Shown: positions 46,449 through 58,615 of the stretch, one piece after another
Layout of the letters: the number at the start of each line of letters is the position of its first letter
Numbering within the stretch: position 1 is the first letter of the stretch
Source: Ptiloglossa arizonensis
Lineage: Eukaryota; Arthropoda; Insecta; Hymenoptera; Colletidae
Reading direction: 5' to 3'
DNA length: 64,000 nt
Assembly: GCF_051014685.1 (NCBI RefSeq)
Contig: NW_027478891.1
Location: forward strand, 62,001-126,000
Program-made: the position numbers and the translations under genes
The notes under the pieces: generated by a model
Databases searched by the model: none
What the model was told of the DNA's origin: nothing
Seen by the model: the letters and a program-made list of their open reading frames with translations, nothing else

Positions 46449-49400
46449 GTCAATCCGTTCGCGAGATATGGCAGTTTGGAGGTAAGAAACGCTTGAGAAA
46501 CTCAAAATTTTCGCAGTTCTGATGCTCGAAACGAATAACTAGAACGGCCTAGGGGAAAAGTGCGCATACCGTTGTAATCGGGCGAGTTTCTACATTCAGA
46601 TGCAACAGAAATTTTCCGGATTGGTCAATCCGTTCGCGAGATATGGCAGTTTGGAGGTAAGAAACGCTTGAGAAACTCAAAATTTTCGCAGTTCTGATGC
46701 TGGACACGAATAACTAGAACGGCCTAGGGGCAAAGTGCGCATGCCGTTGTAATCGGGCGAGTTTCTACTTTCAGATGCAACAGAAATTTTGCGGATTGGT
46801 CAATCCGTTCGCGAGATATGGCAGTTTGGAGGTAAGAAACGCTTGAGAAACTCAAAATTTTCGCAGTTCTGATGCTCGACACGAATAACTAGAACGGCCT
46901 AGGGGAAAAGTGCGCATACCGTTGTAATCGGGCGAGTTTCTACTTTCAGATGCAACAGAAATTTTCCGGATTGGTCAATCCGTTCGCGAGATATGGCAGT
47001 TTGGAGGTAAGAAACGCTTGAGAAACTCAAAATTTTCGCAGTTCTGATGCTCGACACGAATAACTAGAACGGCCTAGGGGCAAAGTGCGCACACCGTTGT
47101 AATCGGGCGAGTTTCTACTTTCAGATGCAACAGAAATTTTGCGGATTGGTCAATCCGTTCGCCTGATGTGGCAGTTTGGAGGTAAGAAACGCTTGAGAAA
47201 CTCAAAATTTTCGCAGTTCTGATGCTCGAAACGAATGATTAGAACGGCCTAGGGGAAAAGTGCGCATATCGTTGTAATCGGGCGAGTTTCTACTTTCAGA
47301 TGCAACAGAAATTATGCGGATTGGTCAATCCGTTCGCGAGATATGGAAGTTTGGAGGTAAGAGACGCTTGAGAAACTCAAAATTTTCGCAGTTCTGATGC
47401 TCGAAACGAATGACTAGAACGGCCTAGGGGAGAAGTACGCATACCGTTGTAATCGGGCGAGTTTCTACTTTCAGATGCAACGGAAATTTTGCGGATTGGT
47501 CAATCCGTTCGCGAGATATGGCAGTTTGGAGGTAAGAAACGCTTGAGAAACTCAAAATTTTCGCAGTTCTGATGCTCGAAACGAATGATTAGAACGGCCT
47601 AGTGGAAAAGTGCGCATATCGTTGTAATCGGGCGAGTTTCTACTTTCAGATGCAACAGAAATTATGCGGATTGGTCAATCCGTTCGCGAGATATGGCAGT
47701 TTGGAGGTAAGAAACGCTTGAGAAACTCAAAATTTTCGCAGTTCTGATGCTCGAAACGAATGACTAGAACGGCCTAGGGGAGAAGTACGCATACCGTTGT
47801 AATCGGGCGAGTTTCTACTTTCAGATGCAACAGAAATTATGCGGATTGGTCCATCCGTTCGCGAGATATGGCAGTTTGGAGGTAAGAAACGCTTGAGAAA
47901 CTCAAAATTTCCGCTGTTCTGATGCTCGACACGAATAACTAGAACGGCCTAGGGGCAAAGTGCGCATACGGTTGTAATCGGGCGAGTTTCTACTTTCAGA
48001 TGCAACAGATATTTTGCGGATTGGTCAATCCGTTCGCGAGATATGGCAGTTTGGAGGTAAGAAACGCTTGAGAAACTAAAAATTTTCACAGTTCTGATGC
48101 TCGAAACGAATAACTAGAACGGCCTAGGGGAAAAGTGCGCATATCGTTGTAATCGGGCGAATTTCTACTTTAAGATGCAACAGAAATTTTGCGGATTGGT
48201 CAATCCGTTGGCGAGATATGGCCGTTTGGATGTAAGAAACGCTTGAGAAACACAAAATTTTCGCAGTTCTGATGCTCGAAACGAATAACTAGAACGGCCT
48301 AGTGGAAAAGTGCGCATACCGTTGTAATCGGGCGAGTTTCTATTTTCAGATGCAACAGAAATTTTGCGGATTGGTCACTCCGTTCGCGAGATATGGCCGT
48401 TTGGATTTAAGAAACGCTTGAGAACCCCAAAATTTTCGCATTTCTGATGCTCGAAACGAATAACTAGAACGGCCTAGGGGAAAAGTGCGCATACCGTTGT
48501 AATCGGGCGAGTTTCTACTTTCAGATGCAACAGAAATTTTGCGGATTGGTCAATCCGTTCGCGAGATATGGCAGTTTGGAGGTAAGAAACGCTTGAGAAA
48601 CTCAAAATTTTCGCAGTTCTGATGCTCGACACGAATAACTAGAACGGCCTAGGGGAAAAGTGCGCATACCGTTGTAATCGGGCGAGTTTCTACTTTCAGA
48701 TGCAACTGAAATTTTCCGCATTGGTCAATCCGTTCGCGAGATATGGCAGTTTGGAGGTAAGAAACGCTTGAGAAACTCAAAATTTTCGCAGTTCTGATGC
48801 TCGACACGAATAACTAGAACGGCCTAGGGGCAAAGTGCGCATACCGTTGTAATCGGGCGAGTTTCTACTTTCAGATGCAACAGAAATTTTGCGGATTGGT
48901 CAATCCGTTCGCGAGATATGGCAGTTTGGATGTAAGAAACGCTGGAGAAACTCAAAATTTTCGCAGTTCTGATGCTTCACACGAATAACTAGAACGGCCT
49001 AGGGGCAAAGTGCGCATACCGTTGTAATCGGGCGAGTTTCAACTTTCAGATGCAACAGAAATTTTGCGGATTGGTCGATCCGTTCGCGAGATGTGGCAGT
49101 TTGGAGGTAAGAAACGCTTGAGAAACTCAAAATTTTCGCAGTTCTGATGCTCGAAACGAATGATTAGAACGGCCTAGTGGAAAAGTGCGCATATCGTTGT
49201 AATCGGGCGAGTTTCTACTTTCAGATGCAACAGAAATTATGCGGATTGGTCAATCCGTTCGCGAGATATGGCAGTTTGGAGGTAAGAAACGCTTGAGAAA
49301 CTCAAAATTTTCGCAGTTCTGATGCTCGAAACGAATGACTAGAACGGCCTAGGGGAGAAGTACGCATACCGTTGTAATCGGGCGAGTTTCTACTTTCAGA

Positions 49401-50223
49401 TGCAACAGAAATTATGCGGATTGGTCCATCCTTTCGCCAGATATGGCAGTTTGGAGGTAAGAAACGCTTGAGAAACTCAAAATTTCCGCTGTTCTGATGC
49501 TCGACACGAATAACTAGAACGGCCTAGGGGCAAAGTGCGCATACGGTTGTAATCGGGCGAGTTTCTACTTTCAGATGCAACAGATATTTTGCGGATTGGT
49601 CAATCCGTCCGCGAGATATGGCAGTTTGGAGGTAAGAAACGCTTGAGAAACTAAAAATTTTCACAGTTCTGATGCTCGAAACGAATAACTAGAACGGCCT
49701 AGGGGAAAAGTGCGCATACCGTTGTAATCGGGCGAGTTTCTACTTTCAGAAGCAACAGAAATTTTGCGGATTGGTCAATCCGTTCGCGAGATATGGCAGT
49801 TTGGAGGTAAGAAACGCTTGAGAAACTCAAAATTTTCGCAGTTCTGATGCTCGAAACGAATGACTAGAACGGCCTAGGGGAGAAGTACGCATACCGTTGT
49901 AATCGGGCGAGTTTCTACTTTCAGATGCAACAGAAATTTTGCGGATTGATCAATCCGTTCGCGAGATGTGGCAGTTTGGAGGTAAGAAACGCTTGAGAAA
50001 CTCAAAATTTTCGCAGTTCTGATGCTCGAAACGAATGATTAGAACGGCCTAGTGGAAAAGTGCGCATACCGTTGTAATCGGGCGAGTTTCAACTTTCAGA
50101 TGCAACAGAAATTTTGCGGATTGGTCGATCCGTTCGCGAGATGTGGCAGTTTGGAGGTAAGAAACGCTTGAGAAACTCAAAATTTTCGCAGTTCTGATGC
50201 TCGAAACGAATGATTAGAACGGC
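46449..50223. repeat. Mosaic segment between the 30-monomer repeats and module copy 6
   Basis: It starts with a partial 5-monomer unit (46374-47073; private GCTGGACACG). Monomer 47074 has private GCACACCG and GCCTGATGTGG. Then T3-like and GAGAAGTACGC monomers lead to T3-T7 at 47599-48473, the CAACTGAAA monomer with CCGCATTGG, GCTTCACACG, T2 (TTTCAAC), T3, T4 and T5. Instead of T6, T5 at 49524 is followed by AGAAGCAAC (49699), so T6 and T7 are missing from this run. Hybrid 49874 and a GTGG-starting T2 (50049) complete it. Confidence 0.8.
49874..50048. repeat. Hybrid monomer: palindrome class left, T2 right
   Basis: The left half is GAGAAGTACGC with GATCAA (A at positions 76 and 79). The right half has GATGTGG (G at 95) and CGAATGATTAG. 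The switch is confined to positions 80-94, the same interval as in monomer 41124. Confidence 0.78.
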
Positions 50224-52149
50224 CTAGTGGAAAAGTGCGCATATCGTTGTAATCGGGCGAGTTTCTACTTTCAGATGCAACAGAAATTATGCGGATTGGT
50301 CAATCCGTTCGCGAGATATGGCAGTTTGGAGGTAAGAAACGCTTGAGAAACTCAAAATTTTCGCAGTTCTGATGCTCGAAACGAATGACTAGAACGGCCT
50401 AGGGGAGAAGTACGCATACCGTTGTAATCGGGCGAGTTTCTACTTTCAGATGCAACAGAAATTATGCGGATTGGTCCATCCTTTCGCGAGATATGGCAGT
50501 TTGGAGGTAAGAAACGCTTGAGAAACTCAAAATTTCCGCTGTTCTGATGCTCGACACGAATAACTAGAACGGCCTAGGGGCAAAGTGCGCATACGGTTGT
50601 AATCGGGCGAGTTTCTACTTTCAGATGCAACAGATATTTTGCGGATTGGTCAATCCGTTCGCGAGATATGGCAGTTTGGAGGTAAGAAACGCTTGAGAAA
50701 CTAAAAATTTTCACAGTTCTGATGCTCGAAACGAATAACTAGAACGGCCTAGGGGAAAAGTGCGCATATCGTTGTAATCGGGCGAATTTGCTACTTTAAG
50801 ATGCAACAGAAATTTTGCGGATTGGTCAATCCGTTGGCGAGATATGGCCGTTTGGATGTAAGAAACGCTTGAGAAACACAAAATTTTCGCAGTTCTGATG
50901 CTCGAAACGAATAACTAGAACGGCCTAGTGGAAAAGTGCGCATACCGTTGTAATCGGGCGAGTTTCTATTTTCAGATGCAACAGAAATTTTGCGGATTGG
51001 TCACTCCGTTCGCGAGATATGGCCGTTTGGATTTAAGAAACGCTTGAGAACCCCAAAATTTTCGCATTTCTGATGCTCGAAACGAATAACTAGAACGGCC
51101 TAGGGGAAAAGTGCGCATACCGTTGTAATCGGGCGAGTTTCTACTTTCAGAAGCAACAGAAATTTTGCGGATTGGTCAATCCGTTCGCGAGATATGGCAG
51201 TTTGGAGGTAAGAAACGCTTGAGAAACTCAAAATTTTCGCAGTTCTGATGCTCGAAACGAATGACTAGAACGGCCTAGGGGAGAAGTACGCATACCGTTG
51301 TAATCGGGCGAGTTTCTACTTTCAGATGCAACAGAAATTTTGCGGATTGATCAATCCGTTCGCGAGATATGGCAGTTTGGAGATAAGAAACGCTTGAGAA
51401 ACTCAAAATTTTCGCAGTTCTGATGCTCGACACGAATAACTAGAACGGCCTAGGGGAAAAGTGCGCATACCGTTGTAATCGGGCGAGATTCTACTTTCAG
51501 ATGCAACAGAAATTTTGCGGATTGGTCAATCCGTTCGCGAGATATGACAGTTTGGAGGTAAGAAACGCTTGAGAAACTCAAAATTTTCGCTGTTCTGATG
51601 CTCGACACGAATAACCAGAACGGCCTAGGGGAAAAGTACGCATACCGTTGTAATCGGGCGAGTTTCTACTTTCAGATGCAACAGAAATTTTCCGGATTGG
51701 TCAATCCGTTCGCGAGATATGGCAGTTTGGAGGTAAGAAACGCTTGAGAAACTCAAAATTTTCGCAGTTCTGATGCTCGACACGAATAACTAGAACGGCC
51801 TAGGGGCAAAGTGCGCATACCGTTGTAATCGGGCGAGTTTCTACTTTCAGATGCAACAGAAATTTTGCGGATTGGTCGATCCGTTCGCGAGATGTGGCAG
51901 TTTGGAAGTAAGAAACGCTTGAGAAACTCAAAATTTTCGCAGTTCTGATGCTCGAAATGAATAACTGGAACGGCCTAGGGGAAAACTACACCTACCGTTG
52001 TAATCGGGCGAGTTTCTACTTTCAGAAGCAACAGAAATTTTGCGGATTGATCAATCCGTTCGCTAGATATGGCAGTATGGAGATAAGAAACGCTTGAGAA
52101 ACTCAAAATTTTCGCAGTTCTGATGCTCGACACGAATAACTAGAACGGC
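50224..52149. repeat. 11-monomer module, copy 6 (contains a 176-bp T6)
   Basis: Same order as the other five copies. Its T6 has the inserted G at 50790, shared with copy 3 only. Private changes are GCGAGATTCTAC (near 51486), AGAAGCAAC in the last monomer and GCAGTATGG. Confidence 0.88.
50749..50924. repeat. 176-bp T6 monomer, second occurrence of the inserted G
   Basis: GAATTTGCTACTTTAAG as in monomer 33598. The two insertions are 17,151 bp apart, which is 98 monomers plus one base. Confidence 0.9.
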
Positions 52150-53896
52150 CTAGGGGAAAAGTGCGCATACCGTTGTAATCGGGCGAGTTTCTACTTTCAG
52201 ATGCAACAGAAATTTTGCGGATTGGTCGATCCGTTCGCGAGATGTGGCAGTTTGGAGGTAAGAAACGCTTGAGAAACTCAAAATTTTCGCAGTTCTGATG
52301 CTCGAAACGAATGATTAGAACGGCCTAGTGGAAAAATGCGCATATCGTAATCGGGCGAGTTTCTACTTTCAGATGCAACAGAAATTATGCGGATTGGTCA
52401 ATCCGTTCGCGAGATATGGCAGTTTGGAGGTAAGAAACGCTTGAGAAACTCAAAATTTTCGCAGTTCTGATGCTCGAAACGAATGACTAGAACGGCCTAG
52501 GGGAGAAGTACGCATACCGTTGTAATCGGGCGAGTTTCTACTTTCAGATGCAACAGAAATTATGCGGATTGGTCCATCCGTTCGCGAGATATGGCAGTTT
52601 GGAGGTAAGAAACGCTTGAGAAACTCAAAATTTCCGCTGTTCTGATGCTCGACACGAATAACTAGAACGGCCTAGGGGCAAAGTGCGCATACGGTTGTAA
52701 TCGGGCGAGTTTCTACTTTCAGATGCAACAGATATTTTACGGATTGGTCAATCCGTTCGCGAGATATGGCAGTTTGGAGGTAAGAAACGCTTGAGAAACT
52801 AAAAATTTTCACAGTTCTGATGCTCGAAACGAATAACTAGAACGGCCTAGGGGAAAAGTGCGCATATCGTTGTAATCGGGCGAATTTCTACTTTAAGATG
52901 CAACAGAAATTTTGCGGATTGGTCAATCCGTTGGCGAGATATGGCCGTTTGGATGTAAGAAACGCTTGAGAAACACAAAATTTTCGCAGTTCTGATGCTC
53001 GAAACGAATAACTAGAACGGCCTAGTGGAAAAGTGCGCATACCGTTGTAATCGGGCGAGTTTCTATTTTCAGATGCAACAGAAATTTTGCGGATTGGTCA
53101 CTCCGTTCGCGAGATATGGCCGTTTGGATTTAAGAAACGCTTGAGAACCCCAAAATTTTCGCATTTCTGATGCTCGAAACGAATAACTAGAACGGCCTAG
53201 GGGAAAAGTGCGCATACCGTTGTAATCGGGCGAGTTTCTACTTTCAAATGCAACAGAAATTTTGCGGATTGGTCAATCCGTTCGCGAGATATGGCAGTTT
53301 GGAGGTAAGAAACGCTTGAGAAACTCAAAATTTTCGCAGTTCTGATGCTCGACACGAATAACTAGAACGGCCTAGGGGAAAAGTGCGCATACCGTTGTAA
53401 TCGGGCGAGTTTCTACTTTCAGATGCAACTGAAATTTTCCGGATTGGTCAATCCGTTCGCGAGATATGGCAGTTTGGAGGTAAGAAACGCTTGAGAAACT
53501 CAAAATTTTCGCAGTTCTGATGCTCGACACGAATAACTAGAACGGCCTAGGGGCAAAGTGCGCATACCGTTGTAATCGGGCGAGTTTCTACTTTCAGATG
53601 CAACAGAAATTTTGCGGATTGGTCGATCCGTTCGCGAGATGTGGCAGTTTGGAAGTAAGAAACGCTTGAGAAACTCAAAATTTTCGCAGTTCTGATGCTC
53701 GAAATGAATAACTGGAACGGCCTAGGGGAAAACTACACCTACCGTTGTAATCGGGCGAGTTTCTACTTTCAGATGCAACAGAAATTTTGCGGATTGATCA
53801 ATCCGTTCGCTAGATATGGCAGTTTGGAGATAAGAAACGCTTGAGAAACTCAAAATTTTCGCAGTTCTGATGCTCGACACGAATAACTAGAACGGC
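52150..53896. repeat. 10-monomer unit with a 3-bp deletion (1747 bp), copy 1
   Basis: Order: T2-like, deleted T3, T4, T5 (private GATATTTTACGG), T6, T7, common (private CTTTCAAATG), P with CAACTGAAA, GAAGT with AACTGG, and AAAACTACACC with GCTAGATATGG. The last two derive from the end of the 11-monomer module. Confidence 0.87.
52325..52496. repeat. 172-bp monomer: TTG deleted from the CENP-B-like segment, copy 1
   Basis: GCATATCGTTGTAATCGGG becomes GCATATCGTAATCGGG, so the half-sites TCG and CGGG come 3 bp closer and the spacing of the core motif is lost. The monomer also reads AAAAATGCGC instead of AAAAGTGCGC, a linked marker. Confidence 0.92.
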
Positions 53897-54071
53897 CTAG
53901 GGGAAAAGTGCGCATACCGTTGTAATCGGGCGAGTTTCTACTTTCAGATGCAACAGAAATTTTGCGGATTGGTCGATCCGTTCGCGAGATGTGGCAGTTT
54001 GGAGGTAAGAAACGCTTGAGAAACTCAAAATTTTCGCAGTTCTGATGCTCGAAACGAATGATTAGAACGGC

Positions 54072-54243
54072 CTAGTGGAAAAATGCGCATATCGTAATCG
54101 GGCGAGTTTCTACTTTCAGATGCAACAGAAATTATGCGGATTGGTCAATCCGTTCGCGAGATATGGCAGTTTGGAGGTAAGAAACGCTTGAGAAACTCAA
54201 AATTTTCGCAGTTCTGATGCTCGAAACGAATGACTAGAACGGC
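54072..54243. repeat. 172-bp monomer with the same TTG deletion, copy 2
   Basis: Identical deletion and linked AAAAATGCGC marker, 1747 bp downstream of the first, so it was copied by duplication and not created anew. Confidence 0.92.
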
Positions 54244-57043
54244 CTAGGGGAGAAGTACGCATACCGTTGTAATCGGGCGAGTTTCTACTTTCAGATGCAA
54301 CAGAAATTATGCGGATTGGTCCATCCGTTCGCGAGATATGGCAGTTTGGAGGTAAGAAACGCTTGAGAAACTCAAAATTTCCGCTGTTCTGATGCTCGAC
54401 ACGAATAACTAGAACGGCCTAGGGGCAAAGTGCGCATACGGTTGTAATCGGGCGAGTTTCTACTTTCAGATGCAACAGATATTTTACGGATTGGTCAATC
54501 CGTTCGCGAGATATGGCAGTTTGGAGGTAAGAAACGCTTGAGAAACTAAAAATTTTCACAGTTCTGATGCTCGAAACGAATAACTAGAACGGCCTAGGGG
54601 AAAAGTGCGCATATCGTTGTAATCGGGCGAATTTCTACTTTAAGATGCAACAGAAATTTTGCGGATTGGTCAATCCGTTGGCGAGATATGGCCGTTTGGA
54701 TGTAAGAAACGCTTGAGAAACACAAAATTTTCGCAGTTCTGATGCTCGAAACGAATAACTAGAACGGCCTAGTGGAAAAGTGCGCATACCGTTGTAATCG
54801 GGCGAGTTTCTATTTTCAGATGCAACAGAAATTTTGCGGATTGGTCACTCCGTTCGCGAGATATGGCCGTTTGGATTTAAGAAACGCTTGAGAACCCCAA
54901 AATTTTCGCATTTCTGATGCTCGAAACGAATAACTAGAACGGCCTAGGGGAAAAGTGCGCATACCGTTGTAATCGGGCGAGTTTCTACTTTCAGATTCAA
55001 CAGAAATTTTGCGGATTGGTCAATCCGTTCGCGAGATATGGCAGTTTGGAGGTAAGAAACGCTTGAGAAACTCAAAATTTTCGCAGTTCTGATGCTCGAC
55101 ACGAATAACTAGAACGGCCTAGGGGAAAAGTGCGCATACCGTTGTAATCGGGCGAGTTTCTACTTTCAGATGCAACTGAAATTTTCCGGATTGGTCAATC
55201 CGTTCGCGAGATATGGCAGTTTGGAGGTAAGAAACGCTTGAGAAACTCAAAATTTTCGCAGTTCTGATGCTCGACACGAATAACTAGAACGGCCTAGGGG
55301 CAAAGTGCGCATACCGTTGTAATCGGGCGAGTTTCTACTTTCAGATGCAACATAAATTTTGCGGATTGGTCAATCCGTTCGCGAGATATGGCGGTTTGGA
55401 TGTAAGAAACGCTTGAGAAACTCAAAATTTTCGCAGTTCTGATGCTTCACACGAATAACTAGAACGGCCTAGGGGCAAAGTGCGCATACCGTTGTAATCG
55501 GGCGAGTTTCTACTTTCAGATGCAACAGAAATTATGCGGATTGGTCCATCCGTTCGCGAGATATGGCAGTTTGGAGGTAAGAAACGCTTGAGAAACTCAA
55601 AATTTCCGCTGTTCTGATGCTCGACACGAATAACTAGAACGGCCTAGGGGCAAAGTGCGCATACGGTTGTAATCGGGCGAGTTTCTACTTTCAGATGCAA
55701 CAGATATTTTACGGATTGGTCAATCCGTTCGCGAGATATGGCAGTTTGGAGGTAAGAAACGCTTGAGAAACTAAAAATTTTCACAGTTCTGATGCTCGAA
55801 ACGAATAACTAGAACGGCCTAGGGGAAAAGTGCGCATATCGTTGTAATCGGGCGAATTTCTACTTTAAGATGCAACAGAAATTTTGCGGATTGGTCAATC
55901 CGTTGGCGAGATATGGCCGTTTGGATGTAAGAAACGCTTGAGAAACACAAAATTTTCGCAGTTCTGATGCTCGAAACGAATAACTAGAACGGCCTAGTGG
56001 AAAAGTGCGCATACCGTTGTAATCGGGCGAGTTTCTATTTTCAGATGCAACAGAAATTTTGCGGATTGGTCACTCCGTTCGCGAGATATGGCCGTTTGGA
56101 TTTAAGAAACGCTTGAGAACCCCAAAATTTTCGCATTTCTGATGCTCGAAACGAATAACTAGAACGGCCTAGGGGAAAAGTGCGCATACCGTTGTAATCG
56201 GGCGAGCTTCTACTTTCAGATGCAACAGAAATTTTGCGGATTGGTCAATCCGTTCGCGAGATATGGCAGTTTGGAGGTAAGAAACGCTTGAGAAACTCAA
56301 AATTTTCGCAGTTCTGATGCTCGACACGAATAACTAGAACGGCCTAGGGGAAAAGTGCGCATACCGTTGTAATCGGGCGAGTTTCTACTTTCAGATGCAA
56401 CTGAAATTTTCCGGATTGGTCAATCCGTTCGCGAGATATGGCAGTTTGGAGGTAAGAAACGCTTGAGAAACTCAAAATTTTCGCAGTTCTGATGCTCGAC
56501 ACGAATAACTAGAACGGCCTAGGGGCAAAGTGCGCATACCGTTGTAATCGGGCGAGTTTCTACTTTCAGATGCAACAGAAATTTTGCGGATTGGTCGATC
56601 CGTTCGCGAGATGTGGCAGTTTGGAAGTAAGAAACGCTTGAGAAACTCAAAATTTTCGCAGTTCTGATGCTCGAAATGAATAACTGGAACGGCCTAGGGG
56701 AAAACTACACCTACCGTTGTAATCGGGCGAGTTTCTACTTTCAGATGCAACAGAAATTTTGCGGATTGATCAATCCGTTCGCTAGATATGGCAGTTTGGA
56801 GATAAGAAACGCTTGAGAAACTCAAAATTTTCGCAGTTCTGATGCTCGACACGAATAACTAGAACGGCCTACGGGAAAAGTGCGCATACCGTTGTAATCG
56901 GGCGAGTTTCTACTTTCAGATGCAACAGAAATTTTGCGGATTGGTCGATCCGTTCGCGAGATGTGGCAGTTTGGAGGTAAGAAACGCTTGAGAAACTCAA
57001 AATTTTCGCAGTTCTGATGCTCGAAACGAATGATTAGAACGGC

Positions 57044-57215
57044 CTAGTGGAAAAATGCGCATATCGTAATCGGGCGAGTTTCTACTTTCAGATGCAACAG
57101 AAATTATGCGGATTGGTCAATCCGTTCGCGAGATATGGCAGTTTGGAGGTAAGAAACGCTTGAGAAACTCAAAATTTTCGCAGTTCTGATGCTCGAAACG
57201 AATGACTAGAACGGC
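57044..57215. repeat. 172-bp monomer with the same TTG deletion, copy 3
   Basis: Identical deletion and marker, 2972 bp downstream of the second copy. The monomer before it starts CTACGGG, a private change. Confidence 0.92.
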
Positions 57216-58615
57216 CTAGGGGAGAAGTACGCATACCGTTGTAATCGGGCGAGTTTCTACTTTCAGATGCAACAGAAATTATGCGGATTGCTCCATCCGT
57301 TCGCGAGATATGGCAGTTTGGAGGTAAGAAACGCTTGAGAAACTCAAAATTTCCGCTGTTCTGATGCTCGACACGAATAACTAGAACGGCCTAGGGGCAA
57401 AGTGCGCATACGGTTGTAATCGGGCGAGTTTCTACTTTCAGATGCAACAGATATTTTACGGATTGGTCAATCCGTTCGCGAGATATGGCAGTTTGGAGGT
57501 AAGAAACGCTTGAGAAACTAAAAATTTTCACAGTTCTGATGCTCGAAACGAATAACTAGAACGGCCTAGGGGAAAAGTGCGCATATCGTTGTAATCGGGC
57601 GAATTTCTACTTTAAGATGCAACAGAAATTTTGCGGATTGGTCAATCCGTTGGCGAGATATGGCCGTTTGGATGTAAGAAACGCTTGAGAAACACAAAAT
57701 TTTCGCAGTTCTGATGCTCGAAACGAATAACTAGAACGGCCTAGTGGAAAAGTGCGCATACCGTTGTAATCGGGCGAGTTTCTATTTTCAGATGCAACAG
57801 AAATTTTGCGGATTGGTCACTCCGTTCGCGAGATATGGCCGTTTGGATTTAAGAAACGCTTGAGAACCCCAAAATTTTCGCATTTCTGATGCTCGAAACG
57901 AATAACTAGAACGGCCTAGGGGAAAAGTGCGCATACCGTTGTAATCGGGCGAGTTTCTACTTTCAGATGCAACAGAAATTTTGCGGATTGGTCAATCCGT
58001 TCGCGAGATATGGCAGTTTGGAGGTAAGAAACGCTTGAGAAACTCAAAATTTTCGCAGTTCTGATGCTCGACACGAATAACTAGAACGGCCTAGGGGAAA
58101 AGTGCGCATACCGTTGTAATCGGGCGAGTTTCTACTTTCAGATGCAACTGAAATTTTCCGGATTGGTCAATCCGTTCGCGAGATATGGCAGTTTGGAGGT
58201 AAGAAACGCTTGAGAAACTCAAAATTTTCGCAGTTCTGATGCTCGACACGAATAACTAGAACGGCCTAGGGGCAAAGTGCGCATACCGTTGTAATCGGGC
58301 GAGTTTCTACTTTCAGATGCAACATAAATTTTGCGGATTGGTCAATCCGTTCGCGAGATATGGCGGTTTGGATGTAAGAAACGCTTGAGAAACTCAAAAT
58401 TTTCGCAGTTCTGATGCTTCACACGAATAACTAGAACGGCCTAGGGGCAAAGTGCGCATACCGTTGTAATCGGGCGAGTTTCAACTTTCAGATGCAACAG
58501 AAATTTTGCGGATTGGTCGATCCGTTCGCGAGATGTGGCAGTTTGGAGGTAAGAAACGCTTGAGAAACTCAAAATTTTCGCAGTTCTGATGCTCGAAACG
58601 AATGATTAGAACGGC

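Larger units (their letters stand above)
53897..58615. repeat. Further copies and shortened forms of the 10-monomer unit
   Basis: Copy 2 shares eight monomers with copy 1 (53897-55293), then diverges into CATAAATTTT with GGCGGTTTGGATG and GCTTCACACG. A 7-monomer form follows (55469-56693) with T4 to T7, CAACTGAAA and GAAGT monomers. Copy 3 starts at 56869 and matches copy 2, including the CATAAATTTT monomer at 58266. GATATTTTACGG marks the T5 of all of them (52672, 54419, 55644, 57391). T7 occurs at 54769, 55994 and 57741, the last in the window. Confidence 0.85.
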
